A stretch of DNA of 64,000 nucleotides from Brachybacterium avium (GTDB lineage: Bacteria; Actinomycetota; Actinomycetes; Actinomycetales; Dermabacteraceae), in NCBI RefSeq assembly GCF_002216795.1, contig NZ_CP022316.1, forward strand, positions 620,001 through 684,000, given 5' to 3'. The translations under genes were made by a program, and so were the position numbers. Of this stretch, positions 1 through 10,061 are shown one piece after another. The notes beneath the pieces were generated by a model. It ran no database searches, was not told the DNA's origin, and saw only the letters and a list, made by a program, of their open reading frames with translations. Numbering within the stretch: the stretch's first letter is position 1; each line of letters opens with the position of its first letter.

Positions 1-179
1 TCCGCGGCTCCAGCCCGGAGGATCTCGCCGATGCGCTGCGAGCGATCCTCGAGGCGCCTCAGGCGTACCGGGAGCGCGCAGTGGCCGCTGCTCCGCTCCT
101 GACGTGGGAGCGGGAGATCCAGGGGATGACGGCGATGTACCGCCGGGTGCTCCGGAACGTCTCGGCGGGCGCCCGATGA
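1..179 (+). CDS. Glycosyltransferase, C-terminal end only (5' truncated by window)
   Basis: An open frame enters from the left edge and stops with TGA at 177-179. The visible 58 or so residues form an amphipathic helical tail ending in a Trp-Glu-x3-Gln...Met-Tyr pattern, the usual C-terminal helix of GT4-family glycosyltransferases that folds back on the N-terminal domain. The stop overlaps the next start codon (ATGA at 176-179), so the two genes are translationally coupled. Only the tail is visible, so substrate and exact family cannot be assigned. Confidence 0.6.
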   Translation, partial: RGSSPEDLADALRAILEAPQAYRERAVAAAPLLTWEREIQGMTAMYRRVLRNVSAGAR

Positions 180-2476
180 ACGTCACCGTCGTCACCACGT
201 GGTTCCCCACCACCGTCGCCCCCTCGCGCGGCTCCTTCGTGGTCCGCGACACCCGAGCCCTCGCCCGTCATCAGGACGTGCGGCTGGTCCACCTGGTGCC
301 CCCGGGGGACGACGATGGGACCCGTCGCCTCGTCCACGAGGGCATCGAGGTGCTGCGCATCCCGATGGATCCCCGACGTCCCGACCAGGTGGTGCAGGCC
401 GCGCGGCAGCTGCAGCAGGCTCTCCGGGGCACGGGCCTCGTGCACTCGATGGCATTCTCGGCCCTGCTCCCCCTCGCCGTGCGCCGCCCGCAGGTGCCCT
501 GGGTCCATACCGAGCACTGGTCGGCCCTGACCACGCCCGAGACCCTGCCGAAGCCGGCGCAGCTGGGCCTGCCGGCGCTGTCGCGGCTGCTGAGACTGCC
601 CGACCGGGTCACCGCGGTCTGTGAGTTCCTGGCGCGTCCGATCCGTGCCGTGCGCGGGGACCGACCCACCGACGTGGTCCCCTGCATCGTCGAGCCGGGC
701 CCGGTGCCGCCCCGTCGTGACCGCACCGACGGCACCCTCCGCCTGGTCTCCACCGGAGGTCTGATCCCCCGCAAGGATCCCCTGGTCGCCGTCGAGACGC
801 TGGCGCGGCTCGTCGAGGACGGTCTGGACGTGCACCTGGAGTGGCTCGGAGAGGGGCCGCTGCGTGAGCAGACCCTGGCCCGGGCCACGGAGCTCGGGGT
901 CGCCGGGCGCCTGGAGCTGGCGGGCACCGTGGACGGCTCCGGTGTCCGCGCAGCGCTCGCCCGGGCGGACCTGTTCTTCGGCCCCACCCGAGCGGACAAC
1001 TTCTTCGTCTCCGCCGCCGAGGCGATAGTCTCCGGCCGCCCCGTCGTGCTCGGTGCCACCGGCGGGCAGGGCGAATACGTCCGGCCGGAGGTCGGCGCAC
1101 TGGTCGAGGTGCAGGAGGCGAGCATCTACGCCGAGGCGATCCGGGACCTCGATGCCCGGACCCGCACCCTGGATGCCCAGCAGATCGCGGACACCATCGG
1201 GGACGACTTCTCCGCCCGGACGGTCGGTGACGGGTACGCCCGCGTGCACCGCCTCGCCCGGACCGTCGGCACTGCCACCCCGGCGCAGCCGGCCGCTGCG
1301 GATGCGCCTGCCGCGGCGGACGGGGCGGACCCCCGCCCCTCAGTGCTGGTGATCTCCTTCTCGGACATCTCCCGCGATGCCCGGGTGCTCAAGCAGGTAC
1401 GGATGTTCGCTGCCGAGTATCGGGTGCTCACCTGCGGCTACGGTCCTTGCCCGGAGGGATCGACCTGGCACCTGCGGATCCCCGATGACCTCAAGCAGTG
1501 GCGGCTGGACAAGGCACTGGTCCTCTCCGGCCGGTACCGCCGGGCGTACTGGGAACAGGAGGTCGTGGCGTGGGTGATGGCACAGGGCCTTCCGCGGACC
1601 GATGTGGTCCTCGCCGACGACGTCGACACCGTCCCCCTCGCCCTCTCCCTGGACCCGCGGGGCGGCGTGCACGCCGATCTGCACGAGTACGCGCCGCGCC
1701 AGAAGGAGGACCGACCGGCCTGGCGGCTGTTCGTGGCCCCGTACCTGCGGTGGATCTGCCGCACCTACGTCACCCGTGCCGACTCGGTGACGACCGTCGG
1801 TCTTGGTCTGGCCCAGGAGTATCTGCGGGAGTTCGGCATCCGGGCCGAGGTGGTCACCAATGCCGCCCCCTTCCAGGAGCTCTCGCCCTCGCCGGTAGGG
1901 CAGCCGCTGCGGATCGTGCATTCGGGCGGTGCGATGCCGTCACGGCGACTGGACCTGATGATCGAGGCGATGCGCGACACCGCCCTCGACGCCACGCTGG
2001 ATCTGTACCTGGTCCCCAGCGATCCCGGCTATGTGGAGCGTCTGCGCGACCAGGCCGCCCAGCTCCCGGCAGGACGCGTGGGGGTGCACGACGCCGTCCC
2101 GTACGACGACCTCCACGCCGTGCTCAACGCGTACGACATCGGGGTGTTCGTCTGCCCTCCCACCACGTTCAACCTCGCCAACGCCCTGCCCAACAAGGTG
2201 TTCGACTTCGTGCAGGCCCGCCTGGCACTGGTCGTCTCGCCGACCCCGGAGATGCGCAGCCTGGTCGAGGACCGGGACCTCGGCGCGGTCACCGCCGGAT
2301 TCGGTGCCGACGATCTGGCGGAGACGCTGCGCGGCCTGGATGCCGCCGCAGTGCAGGCGGCGAAGGCGAGCAGCGACCACCACGCCGTCGACCTGGCGGC
2401 CGAACGGCAGAGCACGGCCTGGGAGACCGCGGTGCGCGCGCTCGCCGATCGAGCGGGGCGCGGCGGCCCCGACTGA
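176..2476 (+). CDS. Two-domain (tandem GT4) glycosyltransferase
   Basis: A 766-residue protein made of two complete GT4-like halves. The first half (about residues 1-365) starts MNVTVVTTWFPT, has the GGLIPRKDP nucleotide-binding stretch and an E-x7-E-like motif around EAIVSGRPVV. A Pro/Ala-rich linker (about 370-390) follows. The second half begins SVLVISFSDISRDARVLKQ, a typical Rossmann start of a second GT4 enzyme. ATG 176 is chosen because it overlaps the preceding stop; 24 further codons lie in frame upstream but fall inside the previous gene. It probably adds two successive sugars, or is a bifunctional enzyme of surface glycan assembly. No membrane segments are seen, so it would act at the cytoplasmic face. 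Donor and acceptor are unknown. Confidence 0.8.
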   Translation: MNVTVVTTWFPTTVAPSRGSFVVRDTRALARHQDVRLVHLVPPGDDDGTRRLVHEGIEVLRIPMDPRRPDQVVQAARQLQQALRGTGLVHSMAFSALLPLAVRRPQVPWVHTEHWSALTTPETLPKPAQLGLPALSRLLRLPDRVTAVCEFLARPIRAVRGDRPTDVVPCIVEPGPVPPRRDRTDGTLRLVSTGGLIPRKDPLVAVETLARLVEDGLDVHLEWLGEGPLREQTLARATELGVAGRLELAGTVDGSGVRAALARADLFFGPTRADNFFVSAAEAIVSGRPVVLGATGGQGEYVRPEVGALVEVQEASIYAEAIRDLDARTRTLDAQQIADTIGDDFSARTVGDGYARVHRLARTVGTATPAQPAAADAPAAADGADPRPSVLVISFSDISRDARVLKQVRMFAAEYRVLTCGYGPCPEGSTWHLRIPDDLKQWRLDKALVLSGRYRRAYWEQEVVAWVMAQGLPRTDVVLADDVDTVPLALSLDPRGGVHADLHEYAPRQKEDRPAWRLFVAPYLRWICRTYVTRADSVTTVGLGLAQEYLREFGIRAEVVTNAAPFQELSPSPVGQPLRIVHSGGAMPSRRLDLMIEAMRDTALDATLDLYLVPSDPGYVERLRDQAAQLPAGRVGVHDAVPYDDLHAVLNAYDIGVFVCPPTTFNLANALPNKVFDFVQARLALVVSPTPEMRSLVEDRDLGAVTAGFGADDLAETLRGLDAAAVQAAKASSDHHAVDLAAERQSTAWETAVRALADRAGRGGPD

Positions 2477-2497
2477 GCCCCGGTGCCCGCTGCCGGG

Positions 2498-3592
2498 TCA
2501 GCTCCCGGAACGTCCGCCGCGGAGATCGGTGGCGACCTGTTCAGCACGTGCCTGCCAGGTGTGACCGTGACGAACCTGCTCGACCCGGTCCGTCATGTCC
2601 ACGAGGGTGCGCCGGTCCTCCCGGAGCTCGACCAGGAGCCGGGCGATGGCCGACGCCGCATAGGCGACCTGGCGTCCCGCCCCGATCCGCTCCACGAGCT
2701 CACCGGCGTGGGTCCCCTCCGTGGCGAGCACGGGCTTCCCGTGACCGATGTACTCGAAGAGCTTCACCGGCGCCGCGAAGTCCCGGTACTGGGCGGGCTC
2801 CACCGTGAGCAGCGTGAGATGCGCCCGGGCGAACAGCGGGAGCAGCTCATCACCCCGCGCATGGACGATCTCGATCCGCTGCGAATTCGCGAGCGGGTAC
2901 TCGTGCGCCACCGCTTCCCACGATTCGCGCGGAGTGCAGAACAGCAGTCTCACCCCGTCCGTGGCATCCACCGCCCGGAACAGCTCGTGCATCCGGTAGT
3001 AGTCGGACACGTTGCCGACGTACAGGAGCGTCAGCTCGCCGTCGGGGTCCCGACGACTGTCATGGATCGCCGCCCCCGGAGGGAGCTCGGCGACCTGCTC
3101 CTGCCGGATCCACGGCACGAACGAGGACATCTTGGTCGAGGGCAGGTAGACCCGGTCCAGCCCGCGGTAGGCCAGCAGCTCCGCGCGGTAGAGGGTCTTC
3201 GTCCCGGTCGCGATCAGTCGGCCGACGTCCGCCTGGTAGGCCGGGAACCGCCAGTAGACGTCGCGATAGAACAGACCGGTCGGGACGCGATGGCGGCGCA
3301 GCAGGCCCAGCAGCATGAGGTCCACCGCGGGATGCGTGGGCAGATGATGCGGCTCGGTGAGAAGGGTGGGCATGGTCGAGTTCTCCGCGTAGGCGAAGTC
3401 GAGCTCCAGGCCCCGCCGCAGGCTCCGGCGGAGCCGGTGCAGCGCCCGCGCACGCTCCGCGCCGTGCCCGGCGATCTCGAGGACGTCGAAGCCGGCGTCC
3501 TCGAAGGCTCGGCGCATCTTCGCGGGCCGCACGCCGGAGCCCGTCTGCCTCCCGTGGATCGGGTACGGGGCGTGGAACAGCATCGTCGGCAT
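2498..3592 (-). CDS. Glycosyltransferase (GT4-like)
   Basis: A 364-residue protein, last gene of the minus-strand glycan operon and convergent with the two-domain glycosyltransferase (21 bp between stops). The N-terminus MPTMLFHAPYPIHGRQTGSG is the Rossmann start with a Gly-rich acceptor loop. The stretch ending in KLFEYIGHGKPVLATEG near residue 285 is the sugar-nucleotide site of GT4 enzymes (K-x-F-E-Y-x-G-x-G-K-P). Its ATG shares one base with the stop of the upstream ABC transporter (TGATG), which implies co-translation. The donor sugar cannot be told from sequence. Confidence 0.8.
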   Translation of the reverse strand: MPTMLFHAPYPIHGRQTGSGVRPAKMRRAFEDAGFDVLEIAGHGAERARALHRLRRSLRRGLELDFAYAENSTMPTLLTEPHHLPTHPAVDLMLLGLLRRHRVPTGLFYRDVYWRFPAYQADVGRLIATGTKTLYRAELLAYRGLDRVYLPSTKMSSFVPWIRQEQVAELPPGAAIHDSRRDPDGELTLLYVGNVSDYYRMHELFRAVDATDGVRLLFCTPRESWEAVAHEYPLANSQRIEIVHARGDELLPLFARAHLTLLTVEPAQYRDFAAPVKLFEYIGHGKPVLATEGTHAGELVERIGAGRQVAYAASAIARLLVELREDRRTLVDMTDRVEQVRHGHTWQARAEQVATDLRGGRSGS

Positions 3593-5484
3593 CAGGAGCC
3601 CTCTCCCGGGCCTCGTGCCTCGACGGGTGGATCGATCTGCACCTCGCCGTCGTCCTGCGGGTTCGGCAGGAACCCGCCGCCCCCGGTGAGCCCGGCGAGC
3701 GCGGCCTGCTCCGCGAAGGCGGGGACGGCGGCCACGACCTCGTCGAAGCTGCCGGCGGCGGCGACCGCTCCCTCGGACATGTAGAACACGATGTCGCTGT
3801 GCTGGATGGTCGCCAGGCGATGGGCGATGGTGATGGTCGTGACGTCCTCGCCGAGATCCCGGATCGCGTCGGTCACCGCCGCCTCGGTCTTGGTGTCCAG
3901 GGCGCTGGTCGCCTCATCGAGCACCAGCACGGTGGGCTCGGAGTACATCCCGCGCGCGATGCCCATGCGCTGGCGCTGCCCGCCCGAGAGAGTGGCCCCC
4001 CGCTCTCCGAGTCGACCGTGGATCCCCTCGGGGCGAGCCTCGATCACCTCGAGGAGCTGCGCCCGGTCCAGGGCGGTGCGCACCCGTTGCGCGTCGACCT
4101 GATCGGGCTCCCAGGTCAGTGCCACGTTCTCGCCGACGGAGACGTCGAACAGCGCGACCTCCTGGGGCACGTACCCGACCGAGGTGCGCCACTGACGCAG
4201 CACGGTGGTCATGTCGGTGCCGCCGATGAGGATCCGGCCGGAGCTCGGGGTGAGCAGGCCCAGCAGCAGGTCCACCAGCGTCGACTTGCCGGCCCCGGAG
4301 GTCCCGACGACAGCCACGGACGATCCGGCCGGGATCTGCAGGGAGACGCCGTCGACCGCCGGCTCCTCCCGTCCCGGATAGGTGAAGGCGACGTCCTCGA
4401 GGACGATGTCGTGCAGCCCCGGCGCGAGGGTGCCGCTGTCCGGCTCCTCCTGCCGTGCGACGGCCTCCCGGGCGAACTCGATGTCGTCGATGATGTAGTC
4501 CGCGAACGCCGCGTTGGTCAGGATCCGGTTCTGCGTGGACTGGAAGCGGGTCAGCGAGGGCACCAGTCGGAAGCCGGCCACGGCGAACAGCGCGACCGAG
4601 GCCATCGCGGTGGCGGGCGCATCGTCGGGCAGGCCCGAGAGGTAGCCGACACCGCCGACGACGACGAAGCCGCCGACCATCCCGGCGTCCAGCACGAAGC
4701 GGGGCATCTGGTTGTAGTACTGCGCGAAGGCGCGGGTGCGGGAGGCCGTCGCGCGCCGCTCGGCGACGATGTCGGCGACCTCTCCCTCGTTGCCCTTGAG
4801 CGTCAGCTCCTTCAGGGAGGCGAGGACCTCGCCCAGCAGCCGTACCACCCGCAGCGAGTTGTCACGGTTGCTCGACCCGTTGGCGACCGCCCGCGGGGTG
4901 ACCACACGGGAGAGCACCAGGGCGATCATGCCGAGATAGGCGAAGGTCGCCAGGGCGATCTTCCAGTCCACGATCACCAGGCCGATGCTGATCACGGAGA
5001 TCGTGGCGAACTCCGCGACCACGGTCATCGAGGGCATGAGCACGTTCGCCACCACGGCAGCCACCCCGGAGTCGACCATCCGGATGATCTCCTGGGTCGA
5101 TTTCGAGGTGCGGTCCACCCAGGAGGCGGACATGTAGGAGCGGAACAGCTGCTGGCCGATCGCGACCTCGTGCTGCGCGAAGCGCTGGGTGGCGATCCGG
5201 ATCGTGAGCAGGTTGAGGAAGCTCTTGATGATGATCAGCCCGACGAAGGCCGCGACCATCACCATCATCTCCTCGAAGGTCTGCAGGCGCCAGCCGACGA
5301 CGGGGATCGTGACGGTGGTCCCCGGCGACATCAGGGCCGGGATCACCAGCGCGATCGCGCCCAGGGCGACCACGTCCAGCAGTGCCAGCACGCTCATGAC
5401 CAGACCGAAGGTGACCAGGAAGCGTCGGGAGTCCCGGGGCAGCACCGAGAGAGTGCGCCGGACGATCCGGATGGTCTGCTTCAT
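3592..5484 (-). CDS. PglK-like ABC flippase for lipid-linked glycans (fused permease-ATPase)
   Basis: A 630-residue ABC half-transporter with about six N-terminal membrane segments (residues 1-330) and a C-terminal ATPase: Walker A GTSGAGKSTLVDLLLGL, signature LSGGQRQRMGIARG, Walker B VLVLDEATSALD. The membrane domain, including SKSTQEIIRMVDSGVAAV, resembles PglK/WlaB flippases, which move undecaprenyl-diphosphate oligosaccharides across the membrane. The context of glycosyltransferases and diacetamido-sugar genes agrees. ATG 5484 is chosen because GAGGAG lies just upstream and the native stop of the previous gene lies at 5555. As sequenced, the reading frame is open further upstream to 7515, but only because the previous gene has lost a base. 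Confidence 0.85.
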   Translation of the reverse strand: MKQTIRIVRRTLSVLPRDSRRFLVTFGLVMSVLALLDVVALGAIALVIPALMSPGTTVTIPVVGWRLQTFEEMMVMVAAFVGLIIIKSFLNLLTIRIATQRFAQHEVAIGQQLFRSYMSASWVDRTSKSTQEIIRMVDSGVAAVVANVLMPSMTVVAEFATISVISIGLVIVDWKIALATFAYLGMIALVLSRVVTPRAVANGSSNRDNSLRVVRLLGEVLASLKELTLKGNEGEVADIVAERRATASRTRAFAQYYNQMPRFVLDAGMVGGFVVVGGVGYLSGLPDDAPATAMASVALFAVAGFRLVPSLTRFQSTQNRILTNAAFADYIIDDIEFAREAVARQEEPDSGTLAPGLHDIVLEDVAFTYPGREEPAVDGVSLQIPAGSSVAVVGTSGAGKSTLVDLLLGLLTPSSGRILIGGTDMTTVLRQWRTSVGYVPQEVALFDVSVGENVALTWEPDQVDAQRVRTALDRAQLLEVIEARPEGIHGRLGERGATLSGGQRQRMGIARGMYSEPTVLVLDEATSALDTKTEAAVTDAIRDLGEDVTTITIAHRLATIQHSDIVFYMSEGAVAAAGSFDEVVAAVPAFAEQAALAGLTGGGGFLPNPQDDGEVQIDPPVEARGPGEGS

Positions 5485-5554
5485 GGGGTGTTCTCCTCGG
5501 TCATCGATGCTCGCCCTCCGTGCGGGACTCGGCACCGGCGTGTCCGGTGCCCGC

Positions 5555-7515
5555 TCAACAGGCGAGATCCAGCTCGTACAGAGCGTACGGTCCATCCTCG
5601 GCGACCAGCGTGAGCCGGTGCGGGGGATGTCATGGACGCCACTCCACCGTGCAGAGGCCTCCGGGTTCATCGCCCGTCCGTTGTGCTCGGAGGTGTCGCG
5701 GTACAGGTGCGTGGGGCCGATCTGTGCCGCGGCCGCGCAGACCTCTGCATGCGCGTTCGCCTGCGGCGCGTCCACGCGCGGAGCGTACCGTGCCAGGAGG
5801 GCGGCCTCCGGGGTCAGCGGCTGGGACATGGTCGGGAACACCGTCTTGATCCCGCCGACCGACCAGTACAGCGGTGCGCCGTCCAGCGGGTCCGCGAGCA
5901 CCACCGCGTCCTGCGGCAGCTCGGCGGCGGTGCGCTCGATGAACGCGCGTTCCTCCGGCGTGACGTACGGGGACAGCTGCACGCCGTAGGCCGTGTACGC
6001 GAGCGATCCCATCAGCGGCAGCCGGGACGGCGCGAGCACCCCGGCGACGACGGTGAGCACCACCAGCAGGGTGCCGGTCGGGGCCAGCAGGGCATGGGCC
6101 CGACCGCGCTCCGCGCCCGCCAGCGCTCGCATCCCCCGCGCGAGCAGGAGCAGCAGCAGGCAGATCATCAGCGGAGCGATCCGTTCACGGGCTCCGTACC
6201 ACGGGTTCACCAAGGCGGCCGCGAGCGGCGAGTCGGCCTGTGTGGCGATGCCCAGGACGACTGCGGCCACCACTCCGGTGGCGGCGGTGATCCCGACTGC
6301 CTCTCGAGCCCGCAGTGCGAACACGGCACCCAGCAGGGCGAACAACCAGATCGCCGCGACCGGCCACAGGGGGGCGCCGATCACCGGGATGCGCGGGGAG
6401 TCGACGAGGATCTCCCACAGCACCTCCCCCCGTCCCTGCGCGGACCTGGTCATGTCCATCCCGCCCAGCACCGCCCCCGAGACGAGCACGAACGCCGCTG
6501 CCGCCGTCAGCGCGGCGACCACCTGGACCGCCCCTCGGCGATACCGGCCCTCGAGGATCCGGAGCACCCCGCCGACCAGGAGGCGCAGCCCTGCCACCAC
6601 GACGGCCGAGAACAGCATCGAGGGGTGCGCCAGGGCGGTACCGAGGACCAGGGCGCCGTGCCCGATCACCGCTGTCGGCGCGAGCCCGCCGGGCCGCCGC
6701 TCCAGGAGTCGGAGCACCGCACCGATCGCGACGGGCAGGCAGAGGGCACCGAGGACGATCGGCCAGAGACCCATCACCAGCCCCATCGCCGGAACGCTCA
6801 GGAAGAGCGTCGAGGCGGCGGTCGCGAGGACGGCCGGGGCCACGCCCGCGCGTCCCGCCGGCGCGAGCATCATGAGCATTGCCCCGACCGCCGAGGGGCT
6901 CGCCGCCAGCATCGCGAGCAGGAGTGCGTTCGCGGCGGGGATCGGGTCCCACGGCAGCAGCGCGGCGAGGGCGTCGAAGACCACCGGGTAGTACGTGGGG
7001 GTGCCGTAGATGTCGACCAGGGCGGTGGTGAGGAACGCATCGCCGCCATCGCGGATGGTCGCGATCGCCGAGAGGTGGAAGAAGGAGTCGTAGCTGCCGT
7101 TGAGGGTGGAGATCCCGCCCATCCGCCGCGTGGCCGCGGCCACCACTGCGAGGCCCCCGAGCACGCCGACCGCGGTGACCGCCGCGGTCCGGGGACCGTC
7201 CTCGCGATGCCGTCGTCCGGCGTCCTCGCACCGCTCCGCGAGATGGCGTCCTGCGCCCCGGCTGCGCCGGCACCGGGCGCGGCGCAGCAGGACGGCAAGG
7301 GCGCAGATGCCTGTCGTCGCCGCCAGCACGGTCCCCGCGCTCCACGGGATGTGCAGGACATGGAACAGGCCCCCGAGGCCGACGACGAGCAGCACCGTGA
7401 CCACCGGGGAGACGCCCCACGGCACCGGCACCCGGGCCCCGACCGTTCGCAGCAGGAAGAGACCGGGGACGGCGAGCAGGGCCCACGCGGCGAGCACGGG
7501 CAGGACCCAGCTCAT
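5555..7515 (-). pseudogene. DUF6541-like polytopic membrane protein, frameshifted near its 3' end
   Basis: About 630 residues of a very hydrophobic protein with many predicted membrane segments and an extracytoplasmic loop containing NGSYDSFFHLSAIATIRDGG, as in actinobacterial DUF6541 proteins (GT-C-like architecture, often in glycan loci). One C appears to be missing from the C run at 5622-5626. With six Cs the frame would end LTLVAEDGPYALYELDLAC and stop at 5555-5557 (653 residues). As given, the frame reads through that stop and joins the ABC flippase into one 1307-codon frame. The proposed role is glycan transfer or polymerisation at the membrane; this is inference from family and neighbours. 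Confidence 0.75.
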
Positions 7516-7555
7516 CGCTGCTGCTCCGCTGCGGCGACAGAGCGGGTCGGAGCGC

Positions 7556-9043
7556 TCATGCGGCGGCAGAGTCCTCGGTCAGCGCCCGTTCATAGGCGGC
7601 GACCAGGATCTCGGGGTCGCGATGGGCGAGAGCGAATCGCCGCGCCCGGTGGCTCTCCTCGGCATAGCGCTCAGGGACGGACAGCTCCAGCACGCGCTGC
7701 ACGGCGGCCTGGACGTCTGCCACCACCCAGCCGCTGTCGTAGAGCGTGCCCGGACCCCCGTAGTCCGCCGCATCGGGCCAGTCCCGGATGACGGCTGGGC
7801 ATCCCGCGGCCAGGCCCTCCATCACGGACTCGTGGGTCCCTTCGTGGCGCGAGGACGAGAGGATCACCCCGGATCCCGCGAGCAGGGCGGGCACGTCGTC
7901 GCGGCGGCCGAGCTGCTGGACCGCCTCGGGGCCCAGCTCCTCCAACCTGCGACGGACTCGTCGGCGATACGCGCCGTCGGCAGAGGAGGCGGCAGGCAGC
8001 CCCGGACCGATCAGGCGCAGACGGTACCGGGGGTCATGCGTCCGCAGGCGCGCGAGGACCTCGAGAGAGAACAGCACGTCCTTGACCTCCCGGAGCCAGC
8101 CGACCTGCACGAGCAGGTGACGATCCCGATCCGGTCCGGGTGTCGGGCCGAGCCCCCGCGCAAGCAGGTTGCCCACCTGCACCCCCTCGACGTCGGCGAA
8201 GGCGGGGACGGCGCTCCGGAGCAGATTCCACACCGGCGGGGAGACATACAGCATCCGGTCGATGCGGGCATGGTCGTGCAGCAGGGGGAACGGCGTGAAG
8301 GCTTCGAAGCGATGCAGGCGTGCCATCAGCTTCCGCGGCGCACGGTCCAGAAGGGTCACCCAGGTCAGGACATGATGGCTCCACTCCACCAGTGCCACGT
8401 CCGCCCAGTCGTAGGCCTCGGCCATCTCCGGCGGCGTGGGCATCCGTCGCCCGGACACCACCAGGTCGTAGCGGCCGCGGAGGATCCGCTCCCGGTCCGG
8501 GAAACCCGGCCCGGCGAGATCGTCGACCTCGATCTCGCGCACCTCGAAGCGGCCGGTTCCGCGCAGGGCGTCGAGGACGGGACGGATGAAGGTCCAGTTC
8601 TCCTGCGCGATCACCAGCAGGCGGGTCCGCTTGCCGCCGCGCTCCCGGGGAGCCGGGCGCACGGGCACGCTCGCCGCCGGGACGGGGGCACCCAGCATGA
8701 GGGCCCCCGTCTCCGAGCTCCGCAACGGTTCCAGGAACGTCTCCGGGTCGGCCGCCAGCGGAGAGCCACCGGCCTGGTGCAGCGAGGGATCGAAGCTGAT
8801 GCGCAGCGCCTTGTCGTACCAGCGCAGACTCGCGTCGGTCCGGCCGCGGGCGAGGTCGCGGTCGGCGAGGGCGAGCAGCGTCTCCACGTCCCGGGGCCAG
8901 TCGGCGCGGTGAGGGTCAGCCGTCAGCCGCTGCTGCGCCGAGAAATAGGTGCCCCTCCCTCCGATGGCGCCGGGCAGACGGCGGGCGAGCCGCGACCCGA
9001 CACGGATCACCCGCTCGACGAGCCGACGGGGCCGGTCACGCAC
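7556..9043 (-). CDS. Glycosyltransferase with helical N-terminal region (GT4)
   Basis: A 495-residue protein. Residues 30-90 contain a TPR-like helical segment (ADRDLARGRTDASLRWYDKA). Residues 145-490 are a GT4 catalytic region with VQVGWLREVKDVLFSLEVLA and the E-x7-E-type motif HEGTHESVMEGLAAGCPAVI. GTG 9043 is chosen because it overlaps the end of the oxidoreductase gene by 8 bp; GTG 9010 is a possible alternative. It lies between the sugar-biosynthesis genes and the membrane protein/flippase genes, so it likely adds one sugar to the lipid-linked repeat unit on the cytoplasmic face. Confidence 0.8.
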   Translation of the reverse strand: MRDRPRRLVERVIRVGSRLARRLPGAIGGRGTYFSAQQRLTADPHRADWPRDVETLLALADRDLARGRTDASLRWYDKALRISFDPSLHQAGGSPLAADPETFLEPLRSSETGALMLGAPVPAASVPVRPAPRERGGKRTRLLVIAQENWTFIRPVLDALRGTGRFEVREIEVDDLAGPGFPDRERILRGRYDLVVSGRRMPTPPEMAEAYDWADVALVEWSHHVLTWVTLLDRAPRKLMARLHRFEAFTPFPLLHDHARIDRMLYVSPPVWNLLRSAVPAFADVEGVQVGNLLARGLGPTPGPDRDRHLLVQVGWLREVKDVLFSLEVLARLRTHDPRYRLRLIGPGLPAASSADGAYRRRVRRRLEELGPEAVQQLGRRDDVPALLAGSGVILSSSRHEGTHESVMEGLAAGCPAVIRDWPDAADYGGPGTLYDSGWVVADVQAAVQRVLELSVPERYAEESHRARRFALAHRDPEILVAAYERALTEDSAAA

Positions 9044-10061
9044 CGCCGGCGGGTCCGTCCGGACGGACCACGCGCCCCTCGCGCGCACTCTCGAGCACGG
9101 CCTCGACGGTGCGGACGGTGTGCAGGCCCTCACGCATGGTGACGATGTTGGAAGCATCGCCACCGATCGAGTCGCGGAAGGCCTGATGCTCGGTGGCCAG
9201 CGGCTCCTGGCGCTGCAGGGCGTACCGGATCGAGTCACCCTCGCTGACCCCGCGGAACGAGGCCATCGACTCCCACAGATTGGTGGCCGCATCGGCGTTG
9301 GCGAAGAACGTGAGGTCGGCGTTGAGGGTGTCGGCCACCAGGGCACCCTTCTCCCCCGTCACCACGGTGACGCGCTCCTTGAAGGGAGTCAGCCAGTTCA
9401 CCAGGTGGTTGGTGATCGTGTCGTCCTCGAGCCGGCCCGCGATCGAGACCATGTCCTCGTCCTGGCGGCCGGAGCGCCGCGTGGACGTCGCCGCGACCGA
9501 AGCGTACGGGGACTGCGCCACCCAGGCGGTGAGATCCAGGTCGTGGGTAGCCAGATCCTTGACCACCCCGACATCCGCGATCCGGGCCGGGAACCCGCCC
9601 TGGCGCCGGGTGACGATCTGATAGATCTCCCCCAGCTGACCGTCAGCGATGCGCTTGCGCATCTCCTGCAGGGCCGGGTTGTACCGCTCGATATAACCGA
9701 CCGCTCCGACCAGCCCGGCCTTCTCGAACACGGCGGTGATCTCCTCCGCTTCACCGATGTCGAAAGCCAGCGGCTTCTCGACCAGCGTGTGCACCCCCGC
9801 CTCCGCCAGCGCGATCGCCACGTCCCGATGGAACTGGGTGGGCACCGCCACCACCGCATAGTCGATGCCCGCCGCGATCAGCGACTCCACATCCGGCAGC
9901 ACCTCGAGCCCCGCGGCCGCGCCGTGCGGATCCCCATGGGCGTCCGCGACCGCGACCAGCTCCACCCCCTCCAGGGACTGGAGGTTGCGGGCATGATGGC
10001 GCCCCATCATCCCCAGACCGATCAGCCCGGCCCGCAGCGTCTGCTTCGTCCCCATGCTCAT
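9036..10061 (-). CDS. Gfo/Idh/MocA oxidoreductase, WbpB/WlbA-like
   Basis: A 341-residue NAD-dependent dehydrogenase. The N-terminal Rossmann fold has GLIGLGMMGRHHARN, and HTLVEKPLAFD is the conserved E-K-P signature of the family. Between an aminotransferase and a left-handed beta-helix acetyltransferase it fits WbpB/WlbA, which oxidises the 3-position of UDP-GlcNAcA before amination. The 4-bp overlap with the aminotransferase stop shows tight coupling. A UDP-GlcNAc 6-dehydrogenase (WbpA), the first step of that pathway, is not in the window. Substrate assignment is by gene context. Confidence 0.8.
   Translation of the reverse strand: MSMGTKQTLRAGLIGLGMMGRHHARNLQSLEGVELVAVADAHGDPHGAAAGLEVLPDVESLIAAGIDYAVVAVPTQFHRDVAIALAEAGVHTLVEKPLAFDIGEAEEITAVFEKAGLVGAVGYIERYNPALQEMRKRIADGQLGEIYQIVTRRQGGFPARIADVGVVKDLATHDLDLTAWVAQSPYASVAATSTRRSGRQDEDMVSIAGRLEDDTITNHLVNWLTPFKERVTVVTGEKGALVADTLNADLTFFANADAATNLWESMASFRGVSEGDSIRYALQRQEPLATEHQAFRDSIGGDASNIVTMREGLHTVRTVEAVLESAREGRVVRPDGPAGGA

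Noticed and set aside
3592-7515. A single 1307-residue membrane protein-ABC transporter fusion
   Set aside because: Adding one C at 5622-5626 restores a family-like C-terminus and stop at 5555, and the ABC gene has its own ribosome site and ATG at 5484. The fusion follows from the lost base.
5632-7791. Long + strand open frame of about 719 codons opposite the membrane-protein gene
   Set aside because: Its translation is rich in Arg/Gly/Gln/His without domains, while the minus-strand frame has clear membrane segments and family motifs. It is a shadow of GC-rich codon use.
9044-9346. N-terminal extension of the glycosyltransferase into the oxidoreductase gene
   Set aside because: The extension is Arg/Ser/Pro-rich and antiparallel in nothing but frame; the oxidoreductase on the same strand uses this DNA with a conserved C-terminal domain.
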